In this document: piece by piece, positions 1-6,724 of the stretch | How positions within the stretch are numbered: the stretch's first letter is position 1 | Layout of the letters: each line of letters begins with the position of its first letter | Origin: Bdellovibrionaceae bacterium UBA2339 | Lineage (GTDB): Bacteria > Bdellovibrionota > Bdellovibrionia > Bdellovibrionales > JAMPXM01 | Length of the DNA: 16,610 nt | Assembly: GCA_002344785.1 (NCBI GenBank) | Contig: DDUL01000027.1 | Location: 1-16,610 of the forward strand | Direction: 5' to 3' | Notes under the pieces: model-generated | Told to the model about the DNA's origin: nothing | Database searches by the model: none | The model's input: only the letters and a program-made list of their open reading frames with translations | Made by a program: the position numbers and the translations under genes

Positions 1-9
1 GGGCGGTCT

Positions 10-627
10 TTGCCGATGGAGATCCGCTGGCAAAAATTGATGGCGGCTATGCCTCAAGCCTCGGCGTCGCATCGCCTTGCTCCTTGGGAGCGATGGTTGG
101 ATTTGCAGTCGCCGCGAGCCGATGCCATCTTGCCCGCAGTCGCCTGGGTGGCCTACGCCATTATTGGCGGCGCCATTGGTGCCGGCGTTGCCGCCGAGCA
201 CACTTGCAAGGAGATTCACGAGTACCGAGGTACACTCGAGTCGCTCACTCGCAAAGTTCGTCAACAGGTCACGCAATTTCCGCGCTCGCGAGGCAACAAT
301 CGCAGTCGATGTCCACTTTCAAAAGATTTGTTGGAGCAAGAAGTCGCTGGCGAATCCGTCGCGGCCTTGCAATCCGAGATCATTCGCGAAACGCGAAATC
401 TCGATGCGCTCTTGAGATCCATCTTCGGGCAGGCGATCACGGAAGGGACGATCAATGCCGGTCATTGCGCGGATCGACTGCGTGAGACGCAAACGGCTCT
501 GCGGCGACTGTTAGAAGTATCACGAGAAATTTGTTTGGATCCTTCAAATCCCGAGGCGCAGTCGCCGGTGGATCCCAACGCCCCTGTCCCGACACCTGCA
601 GCGCGACCTCGTAACAACGCTCGTTAA
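10..627 (+). CDS. Hypothetical protein with one membrane segment; 5' end possibly cut by window edge
   Basis: I do not recognise this gene. The frame is open to base 1 (the three codons before the TTG at 10 are sense), so the true start may lie outside the window. Internal ATGs at 16 and 40 are alternatives, and none has a clear ribosome binding site. The 205-residue reading has one hydrophobic, Gly/Ala-rich stretch at about residues 40-61, which should be a membrane segment or a late signal anchor. A charged, probably helical region follows (about 65-175) with four scattered cysteines, then a Pro/Ala-rich tail (about 178-205). That layout suits a membrane-anchored protein with a helical domain on one side. 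It ends with TAA 16 bp before the stop of the convergent methyltransferase gene. Coding status is supported by length and lack of a competing gene. The function is unknown. Confidence 0.6.
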   Translation: MPMEIRWQKLMAAMPQASASHRLAPWERWLDLQSPRADAILPAVAWVAYAIIGGAIGAGVAAEHTCKEIHEYRGTLESLTRKVRQQVTQFPRSRGNNRSRCPLSKDLLEQEVAGESVAALQSEIIRETRNLDALLRSIFGQAITEGTINAGHCADRLRETQTALRRLLEVSREICLDPSNPEAQSPVDPNAPVPTPAARPRNNAR

Positions 628-643
628 GGGCTTGTGCGCTCGA

Positions 644-2275
644 CTAGTTTCCGCGTCCGAAACGACGATGCCGAAGAATTTCGGCATCGTCCGTCTCGCC
701 ATCCATCGGCACGGCAGTTTGTAGGCCTTTGAGAATCACTGAGTGCCCCTCGGTTTGCGAAATTTCCGAAGGCGACGTGCCACGCAGTTCAAATCGAATG
801 CGCCAATAACGAAACGCCAACTCCCACTCATTCGCATCATGGAGTCGGCGAAGCCGTTTTCGCGATTCATCCGTCGGTGCAAAGCTCAGTTGCTCCCAGA
901 TGAAATCCCGTAGATCCGACTCTCCGTCAGCCTCGGCTCGCACAAGGGCAGAGGTGAATTCGGGCGTGAGTTCAATTCGCACGCGATGCTGCTCAATTGA
1001 ATCCGTCCATCCGCCTCGAGCTGTCGGAAAGCTTTCCGCGCTCGGCAAGTAGGGCTTGATATCGAAAATGGGAGTGCCGTCGAGAAGGTCAATGCCGCTC
1101 ACGTTCAAACCTGTCGCATCGACGCTTTCAACGCGCACACAGCTGAGCGACAAAAAGTTAGGACGATGAGGAGAGCGTGTGGCCCAAACCGAGCGCGGTG
1201 TAGCATCGCCGCGCGGTGGTCTCACTTCCATTTGCCAATGATCGGCTCGGTGAAAATTGCCGATGAGCCAAACATAATCAAAACCCTCGAGGTCGCGAAG
1301 TGCGGACTGCGTGGTCTTCGGCCAGGAATTGCCTTGAAACTCGGGATGCATCTCAACGCGGGCGCGAGTGGCTTGCGAATTTGTCCAAGCGCCCTGCCGC
1401 GGCAGGCTTTGTTTGTAGCGCGCTTCACTTCGAAGCGTTGCAATCGGCTCAATCGATGATCTTCGCTGAACACGTTGATTGGCCCAGGCGTGCGCCGCGA
1501 TTCCGCATGCCACGACAACATTCATCGAGTTCTTTCTCCCGAACTGCGGAATGCGCACGCGATGGGTGATCTGCTGAAGTGTCGCGGCCTCCAAACCAAA
1601 TCTTTCATTGCCGACGATGAGCAAAGTCTTTGCGGGCCATCGAAACGCGCCCACATCGACCGCATCATGCGTCGTCTCCAACGCCACAGGCGTAAAGCCC
1701 TGCTCGCGAGCCGCGCGCAGAGCTTCATCGACATTGTTGAATTTCAGGCAAGGCAGCTGTGCGCCCATGGATGTCTTTTGCACGGGAGCTTCATCAGGCG
1801 TCGGCGTGTAGCCTGTGACCCAAAGTGCAGAAGCTCCCAAACTTTCTCCGGTTCGTAGTAAACCGCCGACATTGAAAGCGCTCCGCATATGATCGGCCAA
1901 AATCACCAGATCTTCACCTTGCTGCGGAACAGATCTCTTTTGTTCGGCATCGCGAAGATGAGGTCTCTGAATACGTAAAAACTCTTCGTCGGATGCCGAG
2001 CGCTTCGCCAGTCGTTCGATGGGGACAATCAAGGCCATCAGTGTTTTGAGCGTCATGTTTCGCGAGGCCCGCACGCTCAGTTCACCAAGCTTTCGCAGTT
2101 CAAAATGCGGATGCTCTTTGAGATTCTCAAGTGCCGCGAGAAATTGTTCAAAGCGGTGGTCGCGCTCAGCTTGCGCCTCTGGGCCGTCGAGGTTCCAAGC
2201 GGACTCGCAAGCGCGGGCCAAGCTCAGCAATTTAATGGCTTGGGGCAAGTGCGATTCTGCATCCGACGCGCTCAA
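644..2275 (-). CDS. Fusion protein: TrmH/SpoU-family RNA 2'-O-methyltransferase + TrmO (TsaA/YaeB)-type tRNA m6t6A37 methyltransferase
   Basis: Of 543 residues, about 1-120 form a helical region I do not recognise. Residues about 121-266 carry the three SPOUT motifs of TrmH/SpoU enzymes: motif 1 FNVGGLLRTGESLGA (134-148), motif 2 LLIVGNERFGL (218-228) and motif 3 IPQFGRKNSMNVVVACG (242-258), which form the knotted SAM site. Residues about 276-500 match TrmO: LEGFDYVWL (329-337), VRPPRG (351-356), ATRSPHRPNFLSLS (365-378) and DLLDGTPIFDIKPYLP (396-411). TrmO-family enzymes N6-methylate t6A37 of tRNA-Thr; TrmH-family enzymes methylate ribose 2'-OH. The RNA target of the first half cannot be read from sequence. 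The start is TTG at 2275, supported by GGAG six bases upstream. It begins 10 bp after metG, so the two are likely co-transcribed. No frame break occurs between the halves, and both motif sets look intact. Confidence 0.93.
   Translation of the reverse strand: MSASDAESHLPQAIKLLSLARACESAWNLDGPEAQAERDHRFEQFLAALENLKEHPHFELRKLGELSVRASRNMTLKTLMALIVPIERLAKRSASDEEFLRIQRPHLRDAEQKRSVPQQGEDLVILADHMRSAFNVGGLLRTGESLGASALWVTGYTPTPDEAPVQKTSMGAQLPCLKFNNVDEALRAAREQGFTPVALETTHDAVDVGAFRWPAKTLLIVGNERFGLEAATLQQITHRVRIPQFGRKNSMNVVVACGIAAHAWANQRVQRRSSIEPIATLRSEARYKQSLPRQGAWTNSQATRARVEMHPEFQGNSWPKTTQSALRDLEGFDYVWLIGNFHRADHWQMEVRPPRGDATPRSVWATRSPHRPNFLSLSCVRVESVDATGLNVSGIDLLDGTPIFDIKPYLPSAESFPTARGGWTDSIEQHRVRIELTPEFTSALVRAEADGESDLRDFIWEQLSFAPTDESRKRLRRLHDANEWELAFRYWRIRFELRGTSPSEISQTEGHSVILKGLQTAVPMDGETDDAEILRHRRFGRGN
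664..691. terminator. Perfect 12-bp hairpin at the 3' end of the methyltransferase gene
   Basis: GACGATGCCGAA (664-675) and TTCGGCATCGTC (680-691) are perfect reverse complements around a 4-base loop. The hairpin lies inside the last codons of the minus-strand gene, 20-48 bases before its stop, between two convergent genes. No T-run follows on either strand, so it is not a standard intrinsic terminator. It could stabilise or process the mRNA ends, or assist termination for both genes. Confidence 0.4.
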
Positions 2276-2285
2276 GTCAGGCTCC

Positions 2286-4355
2286 TCACTTCACGCGATC
2301 TCCGGGCTTGGCGCCCGAGTCCGGCGAAAGCAAGAACATCGGCTTGGCGCCTCCGCTCTCGTTCGGATCACTGGCTGCGAGGACCATGCCTTCGCTCATG
2401 CCAAACTTCATCTTACGAGGCGCAAGATTCGCCACCACAACCGTCAGGCGCCCAACCAATTGGGCCGGATCGTAAGCGCTCTTGATGCCCGCGAAAATTT
2501 GTCTCTCACCTAGCGGTCCCAAATCGACGCGCAACTTGATGAGCTTGTCAGCTTCAGGAACTGCCTCCGCTGCGATAATCTTGGCAATTCGCAAGTCGAT
2601 TTTTCCAAAGGTGTCGATGTCGATCACGCCTGTGGCGCCGGTCGATGCGGAAGCCGTGCTGGGTGCCGTGTGACCAGCTTGGGGAGAGGTTGTCGGGGTT
2701 TGAGTCGTCGAGCCCGCTGGTTTTGAAGCTTCCACCATGGCCTGCACTTTCTCCGCATCGACGCGGGTTGCGAGATGTTCATATTCACCGACTTGGCCGC
2801 CTTCGATCACGGCTTCACCGTCGCGCCAGGTGTAGCTGGCCTCGCCCAACAGGCGAGCGACTTGATCCGCATAGCGAGGCAGCACCGGCTTGAGCGCGAT
2901 CGCGAGCAGGCGAAACACGTTCAGTGTCGTACTCAGCACGGCGCGCGTGGCCTCGGCATCCGTCTTGATCAAGTTCCACGGTGCTTTTTCATCGAAGTAT
3001 TTATTGGCCTCATCCGCGATATCGCGAATCTCTTGAATCGCGCGCGCAAAATCGCGAGCCTCATAGGCCGCCGCAATTGTTCCGCGTCGCGCCTGAGCTC
3101 GAGCGAGCAAAGCGCGGCCGTCCGGATCCAAGCGACCCATGCGTCCATCCAAGCGTTTGGCCAGCATCTGCGCGCCCCGCGAACCGAGATTGGTGATCTT
3201 GCCGACAAGTTCAGAGTTCACGCGATTGACGAAATCATCCAAGCCTAAATCCAAGTCGCTCATTCCCGAGGTGAGCTTTGTGGCATAGTAGTAGCGTAGA
3301 AATTGTGGATCGAGGTGGTTCAAGTAAGTGCGAGCGGTGATGGAAGTGCCCTTGGACTTCGACATTTTCTCGCCGTTCACCGTGAGCATGCCGTGCACGA
3401 AGACTTGGGTCGGTGTCTTAAAGCCCGCAGTCTTCAGCATCGCCGGCCAGAACAAGCAGTGAAACTTGATGATGTCTTTGCCAATGAAGTGATAAATCTC
3501 GTCTTCGCCGCGCGACCAATAGTCTTCGAAATTCAAGCCGCGTTGCTCGCAGAGTTGTCTGGTCGCGGACACATAGCCAATCGGCGCCGTCAACCACACG
3601 TAAAAGAACTTTCCAGCATGGTCCGGGATCTCGAAACCAAAGTAGGGTGCGTCTCGGGAAATGTCCCAATCCAGAAGTTCACCCTTGATCCACTCACTCA
3701 ATTTATTGGCGGCTTCCGCTGGGGAGTGCGCGGGCACCCAGTCGCGAAGGAAGTCACGGAAGTCGCTGAGCTTGACCGAAATCACTGACGTCGGCTTGAG
3801 CGCCGGCTTCGAACCGCAAATGGCGCACGCGGGAGTCTTCAACTCACTTGCCGCGTATGTTGAACCGCACTTGTCGCAGGAGTCGCCATATTGATCGACG
3901 GCACCGCACTTCGGGCAAACACCCTTCACAAAGCGATCAGGAAGGAACATGCGGTCGTGATCACACCAAAGTTGTTCCTGAGTGCGAGTTCGCAAGTGCC
4001 CCTTGTCGCGAAGGGCGGCGTAGAAATGTTCGCTGAGTTCGCGATTCTCGCGCGAGTTGGTGGACGAGTAGATATCAAAGTTGACACCAAAGTCGGCAAA
4101 GTCCCGCGCGTGTTCAGCGTGCGACTTCGCGATCCAAGCTTCCGGAGTTAGGCCCAACTCGCGAGCCTTCACCATGATGGGAGTGCCGTGCGTGTCGTCG
4201 GCACAAATATACACACAATCGCGCGCATTCATCTTGTTCCAGCGCACCCAAAAGTCGGCTTGCAGGTACTCGACCAGATGCCCGATGTGAATCGGTCCAT
4301 TGGCGTAGGGAAGTGCTGCCGTCACCAGGCGGCGGGGATTTGAATTGCGGGCCAT
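2286..4355 (-). CDS. metG: Methionine--tRNA ligase (MetG), with C-terminal tRNA-binding domain
   Basis: Charges tRNA-Met, including initiator tRNA, with methionine in the cytoplasm. The 689-residue protein has the class I signatures HIGH (23-26) and KMSKS (330-334). A two-knuckle zinc insert is present: CPKC (147-150), CDKC (160-163), then CAIC (177-180). WLTAPIGY (254-261) and the helical anticodon domain follow. After a Ser/Thr/Pro/Ala-rich linker (about 562-592) comes a Trbp111-like OB-fold tRNA-binding domain (from about 597, with IDLRIAKI). This is the long dimeric MetG architecture. I chose ATG 4355 because GGGAAAG lies about 8 bases upstream and the conserved N-terminus begins just after it. 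The frame stays open to a TTG at 4406, but that extension falls in a structured leader. It is followed 10 bp later by the methyltransferase fusion gene, giving a two-gene translation operon. Confidence 0.98.
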   Translation of the reverse strand: MARNSNPRRLVTAALPYANGPIHIGHLVEYLQADFWVRWNKMNARDCVYICADDTHGTPIMVKARELGLTPEAWIAKSHAEHARDFADFGVNFDIYSSTNSRENRELSEHFYAALRDKGHLRTRTQEQLWCDHDRMFLPDRFVKGVCPKCGAVDQYGDSCDKCGSTYAASELKTPACAICGSKPALKPTSVISVKLSDFRDFLRDWVPAHSPAEAANKLSEWIKGELLDWDISRDAPYFGFEIPDHAGKFFYVWLTAPIGYVSATRQLCEQRGLNFEDYWSRGEDEIYHFIGKDIIKFHCLFWPAMLKTAGFKTPTQVFVHGMLTVNGEKMSKSKGTSITARTYLNHLDPQFLRYYYATKLTSGMSDLDLGLDDFVNRVNSELVGKITNLGSRGAQMLAKRLDGRMGRLDPDGRALLARAQARRGTIAAAYEARDFARAIQEIRDIADEANKYFDEKAPWNLIKTDAEATRAVLSTTLNVFRLLAIALKPVLPRYADQVARLLGEASYTWRDGEAVIEGGQVGEYEHLATRVDAEKVQAMVEASKPAGSTTQTPTTSPQAGHTAPSTASASTGATGVIDIDTFGKIDLRIAKIIAAEAVPEADKLIKLRVDLGPLGERQIFAGIKSAYDPAQLVGRLTVVVANLAPRKMKFGMSEGMVLAASDPNESGGAKPMFLLSPDSGAKPGDRVK

Positions 4356-4373
4356 GTTTCGTCTTTCCCGTTT

Positions 4374-4461
4374 GCAAACCACTTTGGTCACACGGGGGTA
4401 GCTCAAGCTGGCCCTGTTCCGTGGTCGTGATCGAGCGAGATCCGTGACCTAAATGGTTTGC
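4374..4461 (-). promoter_or_regulatory. Structured leader (long stem-loop) upstream of metG
   Basis: GCAAACCACTTTGGTCAC (4374-4391) and GTGACCTAAATGGTTTGC (4444-4461) are inverted repeats matching at 16 of 18 positions. In the metG-sense RNA one of the two differences becomes a G-U wobble, leaving one A-A mismatch. The 52-base apical part can extend the stem with short GC pairings (4392-4398 against 4412-4422). The 3' arm ends about 5 bases before the metG ribosome binding site, so the structure sits in the leader if transcription starts upstream of 4461. The sequence shows the dyad. A role in regulating metG is inference. I could not match it to a T-box or SAM riboswitch. Confidence 0.55.
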
Positions 4462-4596
4462 CTTGTTCGTTTGCGAGCCGTTCTGTTCCATGGGGACCAG
4501 CCAGCGGTCAAGTTAGTCGTCAAGTCTGCGGACTGGTCTAAAACCTCAATCCTGCTGGAATTTTTCGATTTCGTCAGGCCTTTTCGCCATTCAGCA

Positions 4597-4626
4597 TTGT
4601 TCGCTTTAAGCGAACTATATGATACT
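4597..4626 (+). promoter_or_regulatory. Candidate promoter of the Crp/Fnr gene, containing a palindromic operator
   Basis: A -35-like TTGTTC (4597-4602) is followed at 18 bases by GATACT (4621-4626), or at 15 bases by TATGAT (4618-4623). Between and overlapping these lies a perfect palindrome, GTTCGCTT-T-AAGCGAAC (4599-4615). The surroundings are AT-rich and 46 bp upstream of the ATG at 4672. A palindrome inside the promoter spacer is the usual placement for a repressor or autoregulatory site. It does not match the FNR consensus TTGAT-N4-ATCAA. The hexamers are imperfect, so the palindrome is the stronger part of this call. Confidence 0.5.
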
Positions 4627-4671
4627 AAACTTCAATTTTATCAAAGTCGATAGAAGCCCTATCCTGGTTCT

Positions 4672-5577
4672 ATGAAAACACACAACGATACACCTCGATT
4701 CATTGCCCCTGAGCTCAACTTCAGCCTTCGTCGTGAGTCTGGAATTCTGGATCTCGGCGCCGACCGCCTTCGCCGACATCGCGGCGGCGAAATCATCCTG
4801 AGCGCCGGAGAGGTTTGGCCGGGTTTGCTGCAAGTCCTCAACGGTCAGGTCAAGATCAAGCGCCAATTCGCCTCAGGTGAGTTTTTAGAGAGCATCTGTG
4901 GTGCGGGAGATTGGATCGGCCTCAGCGAAGCTTCGCAGTTTATGTCGGAAGGCTCGGCCACGATGAAATCGAGCCTTGAGGCTGTGGGTGAAGTTTTACT
5001 GCGTTTGACGCCGGCGAGCGAGTTCGCTGCACTCATGGCGCAAACGCCGCCGATGGTTCAGCAATTGTTGCTTCAGCAGGAACAGTCTCGGGCGCTGGGA
5101 ACTCAAGCGTTTGAATCCCAGCTGCGTCGCCCTCTCGATCAGTTGCCCGTGAGGGCCAGAGTCGCGGCGGTGATTTGGGGCTTAGCGCGTCGCCATGGGG
5201 ATCGCGATGCCCAGGGGCGTTTGCGGGTGGACTTGGATTTGACCCGGGAAGAAATCGCCCACTTGGCGGGTACTGTTTACGAGTCGGTCATACGCACTCT
5301 GACGCAATTGAAAAAGGAGGGCGTTTTGGAGGTCGAAGGTCGACAATTGACGATTTTAAAACACGAGGCCCTCGCGCGAATTGGCCAAGTTGTGCTAGCT
5401 TCGTCACCCGAGGAGCGTGGCCAACATGAATACGAACATCTTCAAAGACCTTCAATGGCAGCGATGGCAGAACCAGATTCAAGACGGGGCCAAACACCTG
5501 TTCGAGCAAATCACTCTGAATCCGGAAGGACGAGTGAAGCTGAGAAAGTCGACGGCGCTCCCGCGACCGCGAGCTGA
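4672..5577 (+). CDS. Crp/Fnr-family transcriptional regulator
   Basis: A one-component DNA-binding regulator of 301 residues. Residues about 35-120 form a cyclic-nucleotide-binding-like beta barrel (GAGDWIGLSEAS, 77-88, is the family's GxGdxfGE region). About 125-150 is the dimer helix. About 160-230 is the winged helix, with LTREEIAHLAGTVYESVIRT (190-209) as the helix-turn-helix. The Glu and Arg-Ser that hold cAMP in E. coli CRP are not evident, and there is no N-terminal cysteine cluster as in FNR, so the signal is unknown. The family normally ends soon after the wing. Here about 60 extra Ser/Glu/Arg-rich residues follow, and the last 51 codons are shared out of frame with the next gene. 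The palindrome at 4599-4615 suggests autoregulation or control by a related factor. The ribosome binding site is weak. Confidence 0.9.
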   Translation: MKTHNDTPRFIAPELNFSLRRESGILDLGADRLRRHRGGEIILSAGEVWPGLLQVLNGQVKIKRQFASGEFLESICGAGDWIGLSEASQFMSEGSATMKSSLEAVGEVLLRLTPASEFAALMAQTPPMVQQLLLQQEQSRALGTQAFESQLRRPLDQLPVRARVAAVIWGLARRHGDRDAQGRLRVDLDLTREEIAHLAGTVYESVIRTLTQLKKEGVLEVEGRQLTILKHEALARIGQVVLASSPEERGQHEYEHLQRPSMAAMAEPDSRRGQTPVRANHSESGRTSEAEKVDGAPATAS

Positions 5578-6211
5578 AGTCGCATCTTCACTCACTCGTG
5601 ATGGCGTGACGGCCTTTCTCGCGGAATTGGGTGGGGGCTTTGTTGAGGCCGAGATCACCTCAACAGGATCGAGTGCTGCAGAGAATTCTTCTGAAGCCTC
5701 CTCGGGGCCGGTGGCCTCGACGCGCTTGCAGGTTGGCGACCGCGTGCATGTGCGGTTGGCGGGCTTGCAGTTTTCAGATCTTGCTGGTTTTGCGAAATTG
5801 ATGGCCGTGGATCGCGCGCCGACGGCGGCGAAGCCTTATGTCGAACCGTTTTTGGATAAGACGCGAGTTCTTGACCGCCTCGCCGGTTCGTTGGATTTGG
5901 CCTATGGTCTTTTGCGCGCCAACTTGGATTTCCAATCTGTGATCGTGCGCATGGAAGAAACCACCGAAGGGCTGGAGTGGGTGGATCAAGGTGAAAGCTT
6001 GCCGACACCGATGAAGTCCTTCACGCATCGACATCAGTTGGTGGATACCAGTGAGGGCTGCTTGATGGTCGATGAGATCGAAGTCGAAGTCAGTCCGGCG
6101 GCTTTGGCACCCGCGATCGAGTTCATGCTGCGAGCGCATCTCGAACATCGCGCACGCGTCTACACAAAGCTCTTTAAGGCCGACGAGGCACGCGCTCACG
6201 AAGAGAAGTGA
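5426..6211 (+). CDS. Putative SRPBCC (START/Bet v1-like fold) protein
   Basis: A 261-residue protein of uncertain function. The C-terminal half (about 138-252) reads like an SRPBCC ligand-binding domain: hydrophobic core strands, then PMKSFTHRHQLVDTSEGC (195-212) and MVDEIEVEV (214-222). The closing helix LRAHLEHRARVYTKLF (235-250) resembles the C-terminal helix of cyclase/dehydrase-like members. Residues 78-100 are a Ser/Ala/Glu-rich insert, and the N-terminus is amphipathic. I chose ATG 5426, with AGGAG (5411-5415) 10 bases upstream, over GTG 5417, which is too close to it. The start lies 152 nt inside the Crp/Fnr gene in the +1 frame, so the two are translated from one message and probably coupled. 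A bound ligand or enzymatic role cannot be inferred. The fold assignment is by pattern only. Confidence 0.7.
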   Translation: MNTNIFKDLQWQRWQNQIQDGAKHLFEQITLNPEGRVKLRKSTALPRPRAEVASSLTRDGVTAFLAELGGGFVEAEITSTGSSAAENSSEASSGPVASTRLQVGDRVHVRLAGLQFSDLAGFAKLMAVDRAPTAAKPYVEPFLDKTRVLDRLAGSLDLAYGLLRANLDFQSVIVRMEETTEGLEWVDQGESLPTPMKSFTHRHQLVDTSEGCLMVDEIEVEVSPAALAPAIEFMLRAHLEHRARVYTKLFKADEARAHEEK

Positions 6212-6271
6212 GCGCTTCGCGTCCGCCGGACTGCGCCTCACGAGAGATGATCCATTCAGCGCATCAATTGC

Positions 6272-6297
6272 GGCCCGTTTCGCTAGGGAAATGGGCC
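6272..6297 (+). terminator. Hairpin downstream of the Crp/Fnr-SRPBCC unit
   Basis: GGCCCGTTTC (6272-6281) pairs with GAAATGGGCC (6288-6297) over ten positions, one a G-U wobble, around a 6-base loop. It lies 60 bp after the SRPBCC-like stop and is followed by TAAAAAG rather than a T-run. It may end or stabilise that transcript. A true intrinsic terminator is not shown. Confidence 0.35.
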
Positions 6298-6623
6298 TAA
6301 AAAGCGCCCTCTCTCTGAAAATTCTAAAGACTGGTTGAACGAGGCCATTGCCGCTCATAGCTGGGGCAGAGGGGTACATTGACCTTGGCTCTGTCAGCTC
6401 AAATGAAATGAAATACAACCCCAAAACGATCTGGATTCATCGCCTCTTGAATGAGTTGCGCTGAGGGCTGGTACGTCTGGGCCATGTCCCGGATTTTGCT
6501 CCGTGAGATTCCCTATGATGCTCCGGAGCGATTCTCGAGAATTTGGTGATCAGGCTATTGGTGTTCGCGAGATCGCCAGGGTGGCGCTTTGCAACTTGCT
6601 CTATGGACATCGGCGTTGCTTGC

Positions 6624-6660
6624 ATCGGGGTCGAGAGATGATCCCCCGCGTGACCCCGAT
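6624..6660. repeat. 9-bp inverted repeat upstream of the exported-protein gene
   Basis: ATCGGGGTC (6624-6632) and GACCCCGAT (6652-6660) are perfect reverse complements separated by 19 bases. An in-frame ATG at 6638 lies in the spacer. No T-run follows. It may be an operator or a 5' UTR hairpin. Confidence 0.45.
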
Positions 6661-6724
6661 TTCGGCACCAAAGAATCTACCAAATAATTTTCTGCATTTT
6701 CCTTTCCTGATCCGTGCGATTCTC

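Larger units (their letters stand above)
6212..6724. other. Intergenic stretch without a convincing gene
   Basis: About 510 bp between the SRPBCC-like gene and the exported-protein gene. It holds a 10-bp hairpin (6272-6297) and an inverted repeat (6624-6660). A weak promoter-like TTGACC is at 6379. The downstream frame is open from 6503 (ATG), so coding could begin earlier than 6725. Codon choice and the AT-rich run at 6664-6705 look non-coding to me. The open frames on the minus strand here continue as shadows of the SRPBCC-like gene. Confidence 0.5.

Noticed and set aside
4374..4461. T-box or SAM riboswitch for metG
   Set aside because: I see no T-box consensus, specifier loop or terminator/antiterminator pair, and no SAM riboswitch core. 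Only the long stem is supported.
4114..4491. Minus-strand open frame starting in the metG leader as a possible leader peptide
   Set aside because: It has no ribosome binding site, runs out of frame deep into metG, and its sequence reads like a shadow frame.
4672..5577. Oxygen-sensing FNR assignment
   Set aside because: The N-terminal cysteine cluster is absent; only one cysteine (residue 76) is present in the sensor domain.
5774..6424. Minus-strand 216-codon open frame
   Set aside because: It lies mostly opposite the SRPBCC-like gene, has no family resemblance, and fits GC-rich antisense shadowing.
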